Shown here one piece after another: positions 26,380 through 35,717 of a stretch of DNA of 64,000 nucleotides. The first letter of the stretch is position 1. Each line of letters begins with the position of its first letter. The stretch comes from an uncultured Eubacterium sp. (GTDB taxonomy: Bacteria > Bacillota > Clostridia > Lachnospirales > Lachnospiraceae), in assembly GCA_945939115.1 (NCBI GenBank), contig CAMEVC010000003.1, forward strand, positions 124,001 to 188,000, given 5' to 3'. Position numbers and translations under genes: made by a program. A model generated the notes under the pieces. It saw nothing but the letters and a program-made list of their open reading frames with translations, had not been told where the DNA came from and did not search any database.

Positions 26380-26901
26380 CTGTATATTTTTCTGTGGTAA
26401 CAACAAATGAAAAATGCGATTAAACAATCCTTTTGTTTCATCGCCCTTCTTAAATGTTTCATTCTTTACAAGCAGAATTAATACACCACTCCAATGATAT
26501 TTGGAGTGCATTCCTTCCTCATAGACTTCTCCAAAAAATTCCTCTGGTGTAAGTTTTACAATTCCAACTCTCGGATCAGCTATAATTATCTGTTTTTTTG
26601 TAATTTTATGGATAACTACATAATGTAATAACTGTTCATCTACGATAACATGAGCAATGCAGGGCAAGGGAAACTCTGAAAAGAATGATTCCTTATTCCC
26701 TTTTACTCCCTTTGCACTAAAACCCAAGTGCTCTGCTGCTTTAATTACACCATATGCATTAGTTCCCTGTTTATCTGTTCCTGCAACTTCACGAATCTGG
26801 GTAATACCTATCTTGTAACCATTCTGTTTACAAATGGTCGCAAGACATGCGACACCACAATCAGTAATGTCGTGCTGTTTTATACAATAATATCTCATCA
26901 T
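26359..26901 (-). CDS. C39 peptidase domain protein, truncated from a peptidase-containing ABC transporter
   Basis: 180 residues. The C39 bacteriocin-leader peptidase domain is complete: catalytic Cys in DITDCGVACLA, His in LHYVVIHK and Asp in IADPRVG. A linker then reads LFNRIFHLLLPQKN, which in full proteins leads straight into the ABC exporter membrane domain. Here it ends after IQKKRVPA. The last four codons are encoded by the neighbouring gene's terminator, showing the rest was lost by a rearrangement. The membrane and ATPase domains (about 500 residues) are missing. It may be a dead fragment or a free-standing protease; the triad is intact. Confidence 0.8.
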   Translation of the reverse strand: MMRYYCIKQHDITDCGVACLATICKQNGYKIGITQIREVAGTDKQGTNAYGVIKAAEHLGFSAKGVKGNKESFFSEFPLPCIAHVIVDEQLLHYVVIHKITKKQIIIADPRVGIVKLTPEEFFGEVYEEGMHSKYHWSGVLILLVKNETFKKGDETKGLFNRIFHLLLPQKNIQKKRVPA

Positions 26902-26932
26902 TTCCTCTATTTTCTATTTTTATAACAACGCA

Positions 26933-27250
26933 TCATCCTATTACTAACATTAGCAAAGCCATAAAAATACTCAACACTAAATTTACAATAACAAATATAC
27001 TAGTGTATTTCTCTTGGTATCGTTTTAAATCACTAATTTTCTCTTTCTCTCGATCAGTCATTCTCCATGTTGCTGGAAATAACGCTGCAATTGAAAAAAT
27101 TATAAATAATAAAATTGCAACAAAGGACAAAGTAATTACTACACCCATATCTCCATCACAAAAAAGTCCTTTATATATACTAGATGCCAGAACCAATACA
27201 AAACATACAATTTCTAAGCATTTTTGCCAAATATTAAACTTGCCTTCCAT
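26933..27250 (-). CDS. Small membrane protein upstream of the C39 gene
   Basis: About 105 residues with three hydrophobic helices (IVCFVLVLASSIYKGLF, VVITLSFVAILLFIIFSIAALF, IFVIVNLVLSIFMALLMLVIG) and a charged loop of about 30 residues (RMTDREKEKISDLKRYQEKY). ATG 27250 behind AGAGGTGAT is preferred over the tracked start. It is 31 bases upstream of the C39 gene, so they are co-transcribed. Proteins of this shape beside C39 exporters are sometimes immunity proteins, but that is conjecture. Confidence 0.65.
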   Translation of the reverse strand: MEGKFNIWQKCLEIVCFVLVLASSIYKGLFCDGDMGVVITLSFVAILLFIIFSIAALFPATWRMTDREKEKISDLKRYQEKYTSIFVIVNLVLSIFMALLMLVIG

Positions 27251-27344
27251 TTTTATCACCTCTTTTTTTCTAGTGTACCACATAAATATTACTAACACCA
27301 TATCATTTTTATTAATAATTTAGTCTATCCTACCTATTTGAACC

Positions 27345-27437
27345 TTATAAAGTACAAAAATAATATAAATAATAATCTTGTATCTCTTTTTCATACTCCA
27401 TTAGCCTTTCTTCTGCTTGTACCTTTTCGAAATACAT
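27345..27437 (-). CDS. Candidate 30-residue small ORF (not in ORF track)
   Basis: ATG at 27437 follows a full-strength AAGGAGG with an 8-base gap. The peptide begins MYFEKVQAEERLMEYEKEIQ, is acidic and helix-prone, then ends in an aromatic DYYLYYFCTL. It has no double-glycine leader, so it is not an obvious C39 substrate. It is the first ORF of the minus-strand unit leading to the membrane protein and C39 gene. Its reality rests on the ribosome site alone. Confidence 0.4.
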   Translation of the reverse strand: MYFEKVQAEERLMEYEKEIQDYYLYYFCTL

Positions 27438-27588
27438 CAACTTTTCCTCCTTATAGACACTACTTTTCTGCAAGTAATGTATCTTTTCCCCCACTATTAC
27501 ACAACTATCCACCCCTAACCAAACTTATAGGCTTAGAGAATTTCGTATGAGGAATCTGCTTTAAGAAGCATGAAGAGGAGTAATAGCT

Positions 27589-27801
27589 ATGGGATTTAAA
27601 CCCCGAATACATGAATTTAGAAAAGAAATGAACCTGCAACAATCAGATCTTGCTGAAATGGTAGGGGTCAGACAGGAAACCATTGAAAAGCTTGAAAACG
27701 GAAAATACAACCCGTCATTAAAACTTGCCATGGATATTGCAAAAGTATTTGGAAAAACTGTTGAGGAAGTATTTATATTTGATGATTCGGAAGAACAATA
27801 A
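27589..27801 (+). CDS. XRE-family helix-turn-helix regulator
   Basis: 70 residues, essentially a single HTH_3 domain: MNLQQSDLAEMVGVRQETI followed by EKLENGKYNPSLKLAMDIAKVFGKTVEEVF. This is the short YozG-like type found beside membrane-protein genes. GAGGAG lies eight bases before the ATG. It is divergent from the small-ORF/membrane-protein/C39 unit and may control it; the 150-base gap between them has no clear palindrome. Confidence 0.9.
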   Translation: MGFKPRIHEFRKEMNLQQSDLAEMVGVRQETIEKLENGKYNPSLKLAMDIAKVFGKTVEEVFIFDDSEEQ

Positions 27802-27861
27802 TTAGAAGGAAAAACATCTAATTCCTTATACATACAATAATATTATTTAATTTCTAATTTG

Positions 27862-27896
27862 AAAATGGGCATGGATTCTGTTCCATGCCCATTTTT
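27862..27896 (+). terminator. Bidirectional terminator
   Basis: AAATGGGCATGGA pairs with TCCATGCCCATTT and a run of T residues follows. It lies between the convergent XRE gene and the large permease gene. Confidence 0.9.
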
Positions 27897-27918
27897 TCTA
27901 TGTCAATTCTTATTCATA

Positions 27919-30783
27919 TCACATTCTTTTAAGAAAGACTCTTATTACGCAATAACTTATGATCAGTTCTAAGGGCATAAGTACTACAAACCACAATGAC
28001 TCTCTTATACATTCATACATACATATCTTAATCAGCTTATCTGCATCTGCTCCGGAGTTAGAAAGTAATTGCAGTCTGTCCTTATATCCTGCCATTCTGT
28101 TCTTCACAACTATTTCACTAACTATAAGGTATATTATCACAGAAGCAATTCCGGTTAATCCAAAAAGCATCACCGCCTCAATTGTTTTCTGTCTTAACTG
28201 ATTCTTCTCTTCTGAATATGAAATAAACGAAAGCCCTGCTTCTTGAAGATATGAAGTAACAATGTTATCTGTAGCATAAAATTCCGAATTAAGATTATAT
28301 CTTATATTAATCTGATTAGGTTTCATCTTAAGTCTTGCATAATCCGGCAGCTCATCAAGGAAAAGATATTCCCTGTTAAGCTCATTCTGACTGTCTATCG
28401 CTTTTTCCACTAGTTTAGTTGATGCCACAAGGGTATACTGTCCGAATTCAGGTACATAATACTTGAGCTTATCCCTTACATCATCTGTAACCTTTACTAC
28501 CTTCACAACATTAGTGGATGCTGCGGGGATAAGCTTAGATTTTATAGCATATCTGTAATTCCACTTATTTGAAACTTTATCTCCAAAATAATAATTATAA
28601 TCAGTTAGAAACTGTTCTGTTGTTATGTCTCCTCTAATGTATGAGTCATAATCCTCTGATAAATATGATAAGGATGATGGAATACGAATATTAAATCCCT
28701 CTGTCATTTCAAGAACCTGCTCTCTTGGCATATTTCTGGCAATATATTTTTCCCAGAAATCATTATTATATGCATTCCCATCATACTCTCCGACTGTTTC
28801 ATGTATCAGCTTCTCATATGCAGAAGCATACTCATTCTTATATTTAAAATGATTATTTATATAATAATAATATGAATCATCATAGTTCTGAAGATTTAGT
28901 ATAATACCGTCCTTCATACTCTCATCATATATACCTTTGTAATTGCTATCAAGAAACATAACTGCCTGGGAGCCATCGCTAAAAGCCTGATAATCCAGTG
29001 CACCCTCTGCGTATTCATTAAGTATATCATATATCTCTGTATCAGGTTCAACATATTCAGCAGCATATATGTAATTCTCATTCTTTTGGGTACCTGAATA
29101 ACTTTTTCCTAATCCTGCTCCTTTTCCAATGTTGTCCATATTAATACCATGCCATGTAAAACTCCTCTGTGTTTCATAATAACAATATGACATATCTTCT
29201 ACTCCGGGAAGCTTATTTATACTGTCAATGATATCATCACTTATTCCATTAAATATATAACTGTCTCCATACCTGACTTCATCAAAATAGTATTCTTTTA
29301 TGTTAAAATGATCATACGCCTCAGAGTTCCATGTTCCCGGCTCCATATCATCAGAAGCGATTTTCACTGTTGTTACTATTCTTCCATCCTCTAGTTCAAT
29401 CTCCTCATAAAGGGGTAAGGACTGACAGAACAATACATTCTGAGTAGGAACACTGTCTGTCTTATATGCCACTATATCGGGTGAATCGCTGCACCGTTTA
29501 TACTCTGAAAATGCCATCACTGTATTAATAACACATATTAACGTAATAACAGCCATAACAAGTGAAAACACCCTTATCATAATATTCTGCACAGCACCAT
29601 GAGATTTCATAAATCTTCTTCCTGTGCAAACAACATAATTTTTTTTATTAAATATATTTCTACCTGTTAATCTGCGGCTAACACGATTCTTTTTCTTAAC
29701 ACAGCCAAATACCAACTCCACAACAGAACTGATTATAACTGCACCTATAAGCGTTATGGCAGTTCTTTTCAATGTATAACTTCCAACCTTGAAAAATGTA
29801 ATACCAAGGTCTGATTCTATTACAAGACTTATGATTCTTCCAATTCCTAATGCAGCACATATACCAATAACTGTTGATATCACAAGAATCACTGTATTTT
29901 CCAATACATATATAAGAAACATCTGCATGCCTGATGCCCCAAGATTTCTTTGAACAAATCGGACATTCTTTCTTGTTTTATTATATGATATAAGCTGATA
30001 TGTAACTGCCGAAATACCAATAAACATAAAAAGAACATACAGATAATTATTAACCAGCTCATTTCCCCATGGCTTATAATCATATACACTGCTGTTATAT
30101 ATAAAATTATATTTTAATTCTGCTGATTGCTGTATCGCGGACACTATGCTGCTATAATCCTTCTCGTCAATGTAACTTTTTAAAGGATATGCATATATGT
30201 ACCTTCTTTCAGTAACAATTCTGTCTGCCTCATTATCTGTTACAATTATACCGGGAAGGGAACTGCCATCTCTCCATACATTAGTATAACTTGTTAATAT
30301 TCCTGTAAGAATGTATGATTTGTCGTTAATAGTTATCGTCATTCCCGGTTCACTTCCTTGTCCAAGCATAAGAAGGGAATTCCTGTCTATCACAACCTCA
30401 TCATCCTTCTGTGGCATATGTCCCTGTTCCAGTCTGATGTTACCCATTGTTATGAAATCATCTGACATTGTACCTATCATTATGTCTGATGCGCCCGATA
30501 AATCACTGACGCTCCCCACTGTCTCAGCCCTGCGAGCGCTCTCAAGATATGGATGATACTTTATTACATCTTTTTCTTCCGGCTTGTTAGCTCTATATAT
30601 TACAAACCAGTCACCAAAATGCTTTTTTGCAGAAGCTGTCTGCCACCTGTTCATATTTTCCTGAAACAGAAGCATCCCGGTCACAAAGAAAAATGTCAGT
30701 ATCATTACCGCCATAACTCTTAGTACCATTTTCCATCGCCTGAAAAGCCCTTTCAAAGTTAATGCAATAATCTTAACATTCAA
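27919..30783 (-). CDS. Large FtsX-type ABC transporter permease (paralogue B)
   Basis: 954 residues. The N-terminal helix (MVLRVMAVMILTFFFVTGMLLF) is followed by a MacB-like extracellular segment (MPQKDDEVVIDRNSLLMLGQG), then three helices ending near residue 400. A second, very large extracellular region (~440-830) follows, and then three C-terminal helices after KIASVI-type sequence. It is clearly related to the 992-residue permease two genes upstream: both share LLFQEN...KKHFGDWFV and PNQIN...YATDNIV segments. The two probably form a heterodimeric exporter or mechanotransmission complex with the ATPase between them. The start overlaps the ATPase stop by 4 bases. Confidence 0.85.
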   Translation of the reverse strand: MNVKIIALTLKGLFRRWKMVLRVMAVMILTFFFVTGMLLFQENMNRWQTASAKKHFGDWFVIYRANKPEEKDVIKYHPYLESARRAETVGSVSDLSGASDIMIGTMSDDFITMGNIRLEQGHMPQKDDEVVIDRNSLLMLGQGSEPGMTITINDKSYILTGILTSYTNVWRDGSSLPGIIVTDNEADRIVTERRYIYAYPLKSYIDEKDYSSIVSAIQQSAELKYNFIYNSSVYDYKPWGNELVNNYLYVLFMFIGISAVTYQLISYNKTRKNVRFVQRNLGASGMQMFLIYVLENTVILVISTVIGICAALGIGRIISLVIESDLGITFFKVGSYTLKRTAITLIGAVIISSVVELVFGCVKKKNRVSRRLTGRNIFNKKNYVVCTGRRFMKSHGAVQNIMIRVFSLVMAVITLICVINTVMAFSEYKRCSDSPDIVAYKTDSVPTQNVLFCQSLPLYEEIELEDGRIVTTVKIASDDMEPGTWNSEAYDHFNIKEYYFDEVRYGDSYIFNGISDDIIDSINKLPGVEDMSYCYYETQRSFTWHGINMDNIGKGAGLGKSYSGTQKNENYIYAAEYVEPDTEIYDILNEYAEGALDYQAFSDGSQAVMFLDSNYKGIYDESMKDGIILNLQNYDDSYYYYINNHFKYKNEYASAYEKLIHETVGEYDGNAYNNDFWEKYIARNMPREQVLEMTEGFNIRIPSSLSYLSEDYDSYIRGDITTEQFLTDYNYYFGDKVSNKWNYRYAIKSKLIPAASTNVVKVVKVTDDVRDKLKYYVPEFGQYTLVASTKLVEKAIDSQNELNREYLFLDELPDYARLKMKPNQINIRYNLNSEFYATDNIVTSYLQEAGLSFISYSEEKNQLRQKTIEAVMLFGLTGIASVIIYLIVSEIVVKNRMAGYKDRLQLLSNSGADADKLIKICMYECIRESLWFVVLMPLELIISYCVIRVFLKRM

Positions 30784-31460
30784 ATTCCAACACCTCCGGT
30801 CACAGTACCATCAACTATGGTAAGTATCCTGTCAGCATACTCAGCCATCTGCCTGTCGTGCGTTACCATGACAATTGTCTGCTTATATTTAGATGCAGCA
30901 AACGACAACATTTTAGCAACGGTCTCAGCACTCGCTGCATCAAGATTTCCTGTCGGTTCATCTGCAAATATAACTGCCGGATGTGCAATAAGTGCTCTTG
31001 CTATTGCGACCCTCTGCTGCTCCCCTCCTGACATTTGCTCCGGGAACTTATCCCTGCAATACTCGATTCTTAATGACTCCATCAGTTCCATAACCTCATC
31101 CACATCCGCATCTTTCCCATCAAGAACCAATGGAAGAATTATATTCTCATATGCAGTATATTCCGGAATGAGACTGTAATCCTGATACACAAATCCAATC
31201 TGTGTTCTTCTGAATTTCGCAAGTTCAGCACTCTTAAGATTCTCAATCTCCTTATCCGCAATATAGACCTTTCCTTCGTCCGGCTTATCTATAGTTCCAA
31301 GTATCCTCAAAAGCGTTGACTTTCCGGAGCCACTTTTCCCGACAATTGCAGTGAACTCTCCTTTCTCAATTTCAACGTCGCACTTTTTCAAAGCAGACAC
31401 CTTGACCTGTCCTGAAATATAAGTTTTTGATATTCCTTCAGCTCTCAATATTATGTCCAT
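30780..31460 (-). CDS. ABC transporter ATP-binding protein (LolD/MacB/BceA-like)
   Basis: 226 residues. Motifs: Walker A GKSGSGKSTLL, Q-loop FVYQDYSLIPEYTAYENI, signature MSGGEQQRVAIARAL, Walker B VIFADEPTGNLD, H-loop VTHD. This class pairs with FtsX-fold permeases. It sits between the two permease genes and overlaps the second by 4 bases. Confidence 0.93.
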   Translation of the reverse strand: MDIILRAEGISKTYISGQVKVSALKKCDVEIEKGEFTAIVGKSGSGKSTLLRILGTIDKPDEGKVYIADKEIENLKSAELAKFRRTQIGFVYQDYSLIPEYTAYENIILPLVLDGKDADVDEVMELMESLRIEYCRDKFPEQMSGGEQQRVAIARALIAHPAVIFADEPTGNLDAASAETVAKMLSFAASKYKQTIVMVTHDRQMAEYADRILTIVDGTVTGGVGI

Positions 31461-31471
31461 ATCCTCTCCTC

Positions 31472-34450
31472 CTATAACCTATCCACACATTTTCTCGCAA
31501 CCACATAACATACCAGCATATTAACCGGCAGCAATAATACAAACCACAATGACTCTCTGATACATTCCTTAAGCACAATCCGCATAAGCACTTTCTTGTC
31601 TGCCCCTGTATCAGACAGAAGCTTCAGCCTGCTTCTGTACCTTTCCATCCTGCTCTTAACCACGATAGAACTCATAACAAGATACATACATATTGCCGCA
31701 ATTCCTGAACCCCCATACAGAACAAGCGTCTCTAATGCTGAGTTTCGTATCTGGGCCTTGTCTTCTGCATAGGATGTAAAAGAAAACCCTGCTTCGTTAA
31801 GATATGAAGACACAATATTATCTGTTGCAGAATATACAGCCTTCAAGTCATATGTCACATTTATCTGGTTAGGTATAACCTTAAGAGTCAGACAATCCGG
31901 CAGCTCATCTAACAGGAAATAATTCTTTACAATCTCATTCTGTCTGTCGATTGCCTTTCTGACAAGTTCTTTAGAGGCAACAACTGTAAATTGTCCGAAT
32001 TGCGGAACATAGTTTTTCAGCCTGTCTCTCACTTCATCTGTAACTCGCACAACCTTTACTACCTTAGCAGATGCGGAAGGCGAAAGATAAAAATCAAATG
32101 CATACTCCGAATGTAAAAAGCTCATTAATTTCTCAGCATATAATCCTGTTTCCAGATCATACAATTCTTCTCTTGTTATCTTTCCATCTCTATAATCAAA
32201 ATAACATTTATTTACATAATAATAATTTTTCCCTGATTGTTCCGCTTCTTTTATTACCTTTTCAATATATCTGTCTATAAGTTCCATTAACTGCTCATCA
32301 GATAATCTATCAAAAAAATATTTTGCTTCTGCTTGTTGCATTAAATTAATATTATGAAAATTAGTAGAACCATAATAAATATTAGAACTCTTATTAGAGC
32401 TATAATCATAAGAATCGGTATCACAGTTCATTAATTCGATATAAAATTTGTTATATGCTTTAGAATACTCACTTTCACAGATATGTGTATCACGGCTTAT
32501 AGTCCTTACACCGGTATCGAAAGGTGTATAACTCCTAAGATTCAGAGTCACGCCATCCTGCATGGCACCTGCATATACCCCCGCATTGCTGACATCCTCA
32601 AACACAACAACTTCCTCTCCAAGCTGAAACTTCTCATAATCAAGTTCCCCTTCTGCATACTCATTAAGAATGTCAAAAATCTTTTTTGATGGCTCAACAT
32701 ATTCTGATGCAAACAGATACTTTTTATTTCTATCATTTGCACTGTCCGATTGTCCCTGCATTATGTCTACATCAAGTTTATCCATATCCATATCAGTCCA
32801 TGTAAATACTCTTCCGGACTCAAAATATCCAAATGAGATATCCTTAACCCCGTCTATACTCTTTATATTATTAATTATATCCGGGCTTATTTCCTTATAT
32901 ATGCAGCTATCGCCATATCTTATATCTCTATTAAAGCGGTATTCAAACAATCCGGAACTCTCATCAAAGGTTTCACGGCAATTATCATTAGGGTTATATA
33001 TTTTATCATTTCTAACATATGCACCGTTATCGTTATACACCGTTTTATAATCATGCTGATAATACATGATATATGCCATCCCCTCATCTTCAGCCTTATA
33101 TCCAACCAGATCATAATCCTTATTACTATTCATATAAAATATGTATACCTTCGTCACAGTTATAGTGCATATGACGGTTATTACTGCCATCATGAAAGCA
33201 AATAATCTTATGAATATATTCTGTGATAATCCATTGGAACGCATAAATCTCCGGCTCGTCTCTGATATAAATTCCTTTTCAGTGACGGGTTTTGACCTTT
33301 GGAAAGATATCCTTTTCACTCCTGTTAATGTCCGATTATTACATTCCGGTTTTCCAATATACACTAAAGAGGAAAATATTCTTATAATAACGCATATTGT
33401 TATAGATATAGCCAAAGTGAACAACGCCTTGATAAATGTATCTCTTCCGGCACTAAAAAAGCTCACACCCTTAATCTGCCCTATCACTGTACATATAAGC
33501 TTTCCCAGTCCCAGAGCAAGAAAAACACCTGATAAGAATGATATTATCAATATAAATGCGTTCTCTGACAGGCTCATAATCATTAGCTGCCTTTTTTCTG
33601 CGCCAAGATTCTTATGAATAATCCATATATTTTTTCTTGAATTGTTATATCTTAATAACTGATATGTTACCGCTACTGCTCCGATAAGCATGACAAGAAT
33701 ATACATATAATTATTAATAAATGTACTGCCCCAGAGTTTATTGTCATATACATTTCCATTATATGTTAACTTGAACTTTATCCCTGAATCCTCCGATATC
33801 CTATCAAAAATATGCCCATAGTCATCTTCATCAATATAATTCTTTAGAGGATAACAATATATGTATTCCTTCTCCCCCTGCATAATCCTGTCAGCTTCAG
33901 TGTCAGTGACAATAATACCCGGAAACTGGTTTCCATCCTTCCATACATTAGTATAACTGGTCATAATACCTGCAAGCTCGTATGTATTATTGTCAAGTAT
34001 AATCTCTGAACCAATTGTTGTTCCCTGTCCCAGTCTGAGAAGCGTATTCCAGTCTATAGCAACCTCATCATCCCTCTGTGGCATATGCCCCTGTTCAACT
34101 GTAATGTTGCCCATTCTGATAAATCCCTCAGACATAGTACCAATATGAAGTTCTGTAATACCATCTGCATCCTCAATGCTCTTTACAATAGCTGCCCTTC
34201 TTGCTCTGTCAAGATAAGGATGATTCCTGATTTCTTCATTCTCATAATCATGAGGTGATCTGTACATCACGAACCAGTCACCAAAGTGCTTCTTAGCTAA
34301 TGCAATCTGCCACTGCCCTATATTCTCCTGAAACAGCAGCATTCCCATAACAAATGTAAAGGATACCATCACTGCTACAGACACACGAAGCATCTGTTTC
34401 CACCTTCTTAGTATCCCCCTTACACAGAAAGCCAATAATTCAGTATTCAT
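31472..34450 (-). CDS. Large FtsX-type ABC transporter permease (paralogue A)
   Basis: 992 residues, with the same plan as its paralogue: first helix (MLRVSVAVMVSFTFVMGMLLF), extracellular MacB-like segment (MPQRDDEVAIDWNTLLRLGQG), three helices, a ~400-residue extracellular domain rich in Tyr/Asn/Asp, and three final helices. The extracellular domain has diverged most, with insertions around NRDTHICESEY-like and SSNKSSNIYYGSTN segments. It begins 82 bases after the histidine kinase gene, with response-regulator-like repeats in the gap. Confidence 0.85.
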   Translation of the reverse strand: MNTELLAFCVRGILRRWKQMLRVSVAVMVSFTFVMGMLLFQENIGQWQIALAKKHFGDWFVMYRSPHDYENEEIRNHPYLDRARRAAIVKSIEDADGITELHIGTMSEGFIRMGNITVEQGHMPQRDDEVAIDWNTLLRLGQGTTIGSEIILDNNTYELAGIMTSYTNVWKDGNQFPGIIVTDTEADRIMQGEKEYIYCYPLKNYIDEDDYGHIFDRISEDSGIKFKLTYNGNVYDNKLWGSTFINNYMYILVMLIGAVAVTYQLLRYNNSRKNIWIIHKNLGAEKRQLMIMSLSENAFILIISFLSGVFLALGLGKLICTVIGQIKGVSFFSAGRDTFIKALFTLAISITICVIIRIFSSLVYIGKPECNNRTLTGVKRISFQRSKPVTEKEFISETSRRFMRSNGLSQNIFIRLFAFMMAVITVICTITVTKVYIFYMNSNKDYDLVGYKAEDEGMAYIMYYQHDYKTVYNDNGAYVRNDKIYNPNDNCRETFDESSGLFEYRFNRDIRYGDSCIYKEISPDIINNIKSIDGVKDISFGYFESGRVFTWTDMDMDKLDVDIMQGQSDSANDRNKKYLFASEYVEPSKKIFDILNEYAEGELDYEKFQLGEEVVVFEDVSNAGVYAGAMQDGVTLNLRSYTPFDTGVRTISRDTHICESEYSKAYNKFYIELMNCDTDSYDYSSNKSSNIYYGSTNFHNINLMQQAEAKYFFDRLSDEQLMELIDRYIEKVIKEAEQSGKNYYYVNKCYFDYRDGKITREELYDLETGLYAEKLMSFLHSEYAFDFYLSPSASAKVVKVVRVTDEVRDRLKNYVPQFGQFTVVASKELVRKAIDRQNEIVKNYFLLDELPDCLTLKVIPNQINVTYDLKAVYSATDNIVSSYLNEAGFSFTSYAEDKAQIRNSALETLVLYGGSGIAAICMYLVMSSIVVKSRMERYRSRLKLLSDTGADKKVLMRIVLKECIRESLWFVLLLPVNMLVCYVVARKCVDRL

Positions 34451-34488
34451 GTAATCCCCCCATCCTTTGTTGTCCCTCTCTGTACTTA

Positions 34489-34522
34489 AGTATACATTAC
34501 ATAACTTACATACGGCTTACAT
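34489..34522 (-). promoter_or_regulatory. Direct-repeat site and -10 element before the permease genes
   Basis: Minus-strand ATGTAAG occurs twice with an 11-base period, followed by a related ATGTAAT, and TATACT lies immediately downstream with no -35 hexamer. Repeats in the -35 position are typical of promoters activated by OmpR-type regulators, and one is encoded two genes upstream. Confidence 0.55.
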
Positions 34523-34532
34523 ATATAAAAAG

Positions 34533-35687
34533 TTAGTATTTTGTCTTTAACTTATACATTGGCAGCGTCACAACGAATTCAGCGCCTCCATATCTTTCAC
34601 TATTTCCCGCTTTAATTGTACCGTGATGTGCTTCAACTATGAGTTTAGAAAGATTCAGTCCTATTCCCGCCCTGAAGTCCTGTGCCTTTCCTTCGGTCTC
34701 GAATCTGTTGAAAATATTATTGAACACCTCATCATTTAAACCGACACCATTATCCGCAATTGTTACAATGCAATCATCCTCACACCTATCCACATCTATA
34801 TATATCCTGCCATCCACAGAATCCTTAACATAACTTCCACTGTTATCAATAAGATTAATAAAGCTTTCCATTAACCATCCTTCATCTGCATACATATGCA
34901 GACTCTCTTTTCCATAATTGGTAATTACAATTTTTCTGTCCACAGAACTGCTGTTAATACTCTCCTCAATAAGAGATGCCGCTTCTATCTCATCCCTTGC
35001 AATAATAACCTTTCCTGCCTCAAATCTGCTTATATCCAGCAATTCCTTAATAAATGCTTTTATGCGGAAAGCATTGCCTGTACAATCGGAAATAAGTGCA
35101 GCCTGTGAACTATCAGCCTGCAGCATTTCAAGTTTCATGGTTATAACAGCGAGAGGTGTCTTTATCTGGTGTGCAATATTCTCAATAAAGTCATGCATCT
35201 TCTGATACTGCTGCTTATTATAATCCTGCTCATTTTCAAGCTGCTTTTTCAGCTTGTCATTTTCATCAGAAACGCTTATGATATCTGCCATGAATCCGTG
35301 CTTACCAAGCCTGTAACACCAGATAAGTGCCATTACCAGCACAATCATAATCACAGCCGCAATCCCCATAAAAATATATATTTCGCCTGAAATCCTATTT
35401 AGATACGAAAAGCCATGGCTGCCGAACCCGGCATCTACCATGGCTGATTTCCCTGCTATTATTCTGTCTCTGCTCAAATTATTATTAAACATTTCACCGA
35501 CAAGCGTTCTGCTTCCGTTCCTGTCTGCAAGATAATATGCTCCAACGAGTGCCTGTTCCTTCAGCTTGTAATATACAATAATGCCCACTGTAATCAGGCT
35601 GTTTACTGCCGCATAAATAATTACAAATAATGTCTGTCTTCTTCTGAACAAAGACAGCGCTCTCCTTACCTTCTCATTCTTATCCAC
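34533..35687 (-). CDS. Membrane sensor histidine kinase of the FtsX-permease operon
   Basis: 384 residues. Two membrane helices flank an external segment of about 75 residues (YLADRNGSRTLVGEMFNNNLS). A short coiled region leads to HisKA (ENIAHQIKTPLAVI, phospho-His) and an HATPase domain (SFINLIDNSGSYV, DNGVGL, GIGLNLSKLIV). Its partner is the OmpR-type regulator 30 bases upstream. With the FtsX permeases it resembles bacitracin/lantibiotic-type resistance sensors, although its external domain is longer than in BceS. Confidence 0.9.
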   Translation of the reverse strand: MDKNEKVRRALSLFRRRQTLFVIIYAAVNSLITVGIIVYYKLKEQALVGAYYLADRNGSRTLVGEMFNNNLSRDRIIAGKSAMVDAGFGSHGFSYLNRISGEIYIFMGIAAVIMIVLVMALIWCYRLGKHGFMADIISVSDENDKLKKQLENEQDYNKQQYQKMHDFIENIAHQIKTPLAVITMKLEMLQADSSQAALISDCTGNAFRIKAFIKELLDISRFEAGKVIIARDEIEAASLIEESINSSSVDRKIVITNYGKESLHMYADEGWLMESFINLIDNSGSYVKDSVDGRIYIDVDRCEDDCIVTIADNGVGLNDEVFNNIFNRFETEGKAQDFRAGIGLNLSKLIVEAHHGTIKAGNSERYGGAEFVVTLPMYKLKTKY

Positions 35688-35717
35688 TTATATTCCCTCC
35701 ATCATGTCCATACAGTT

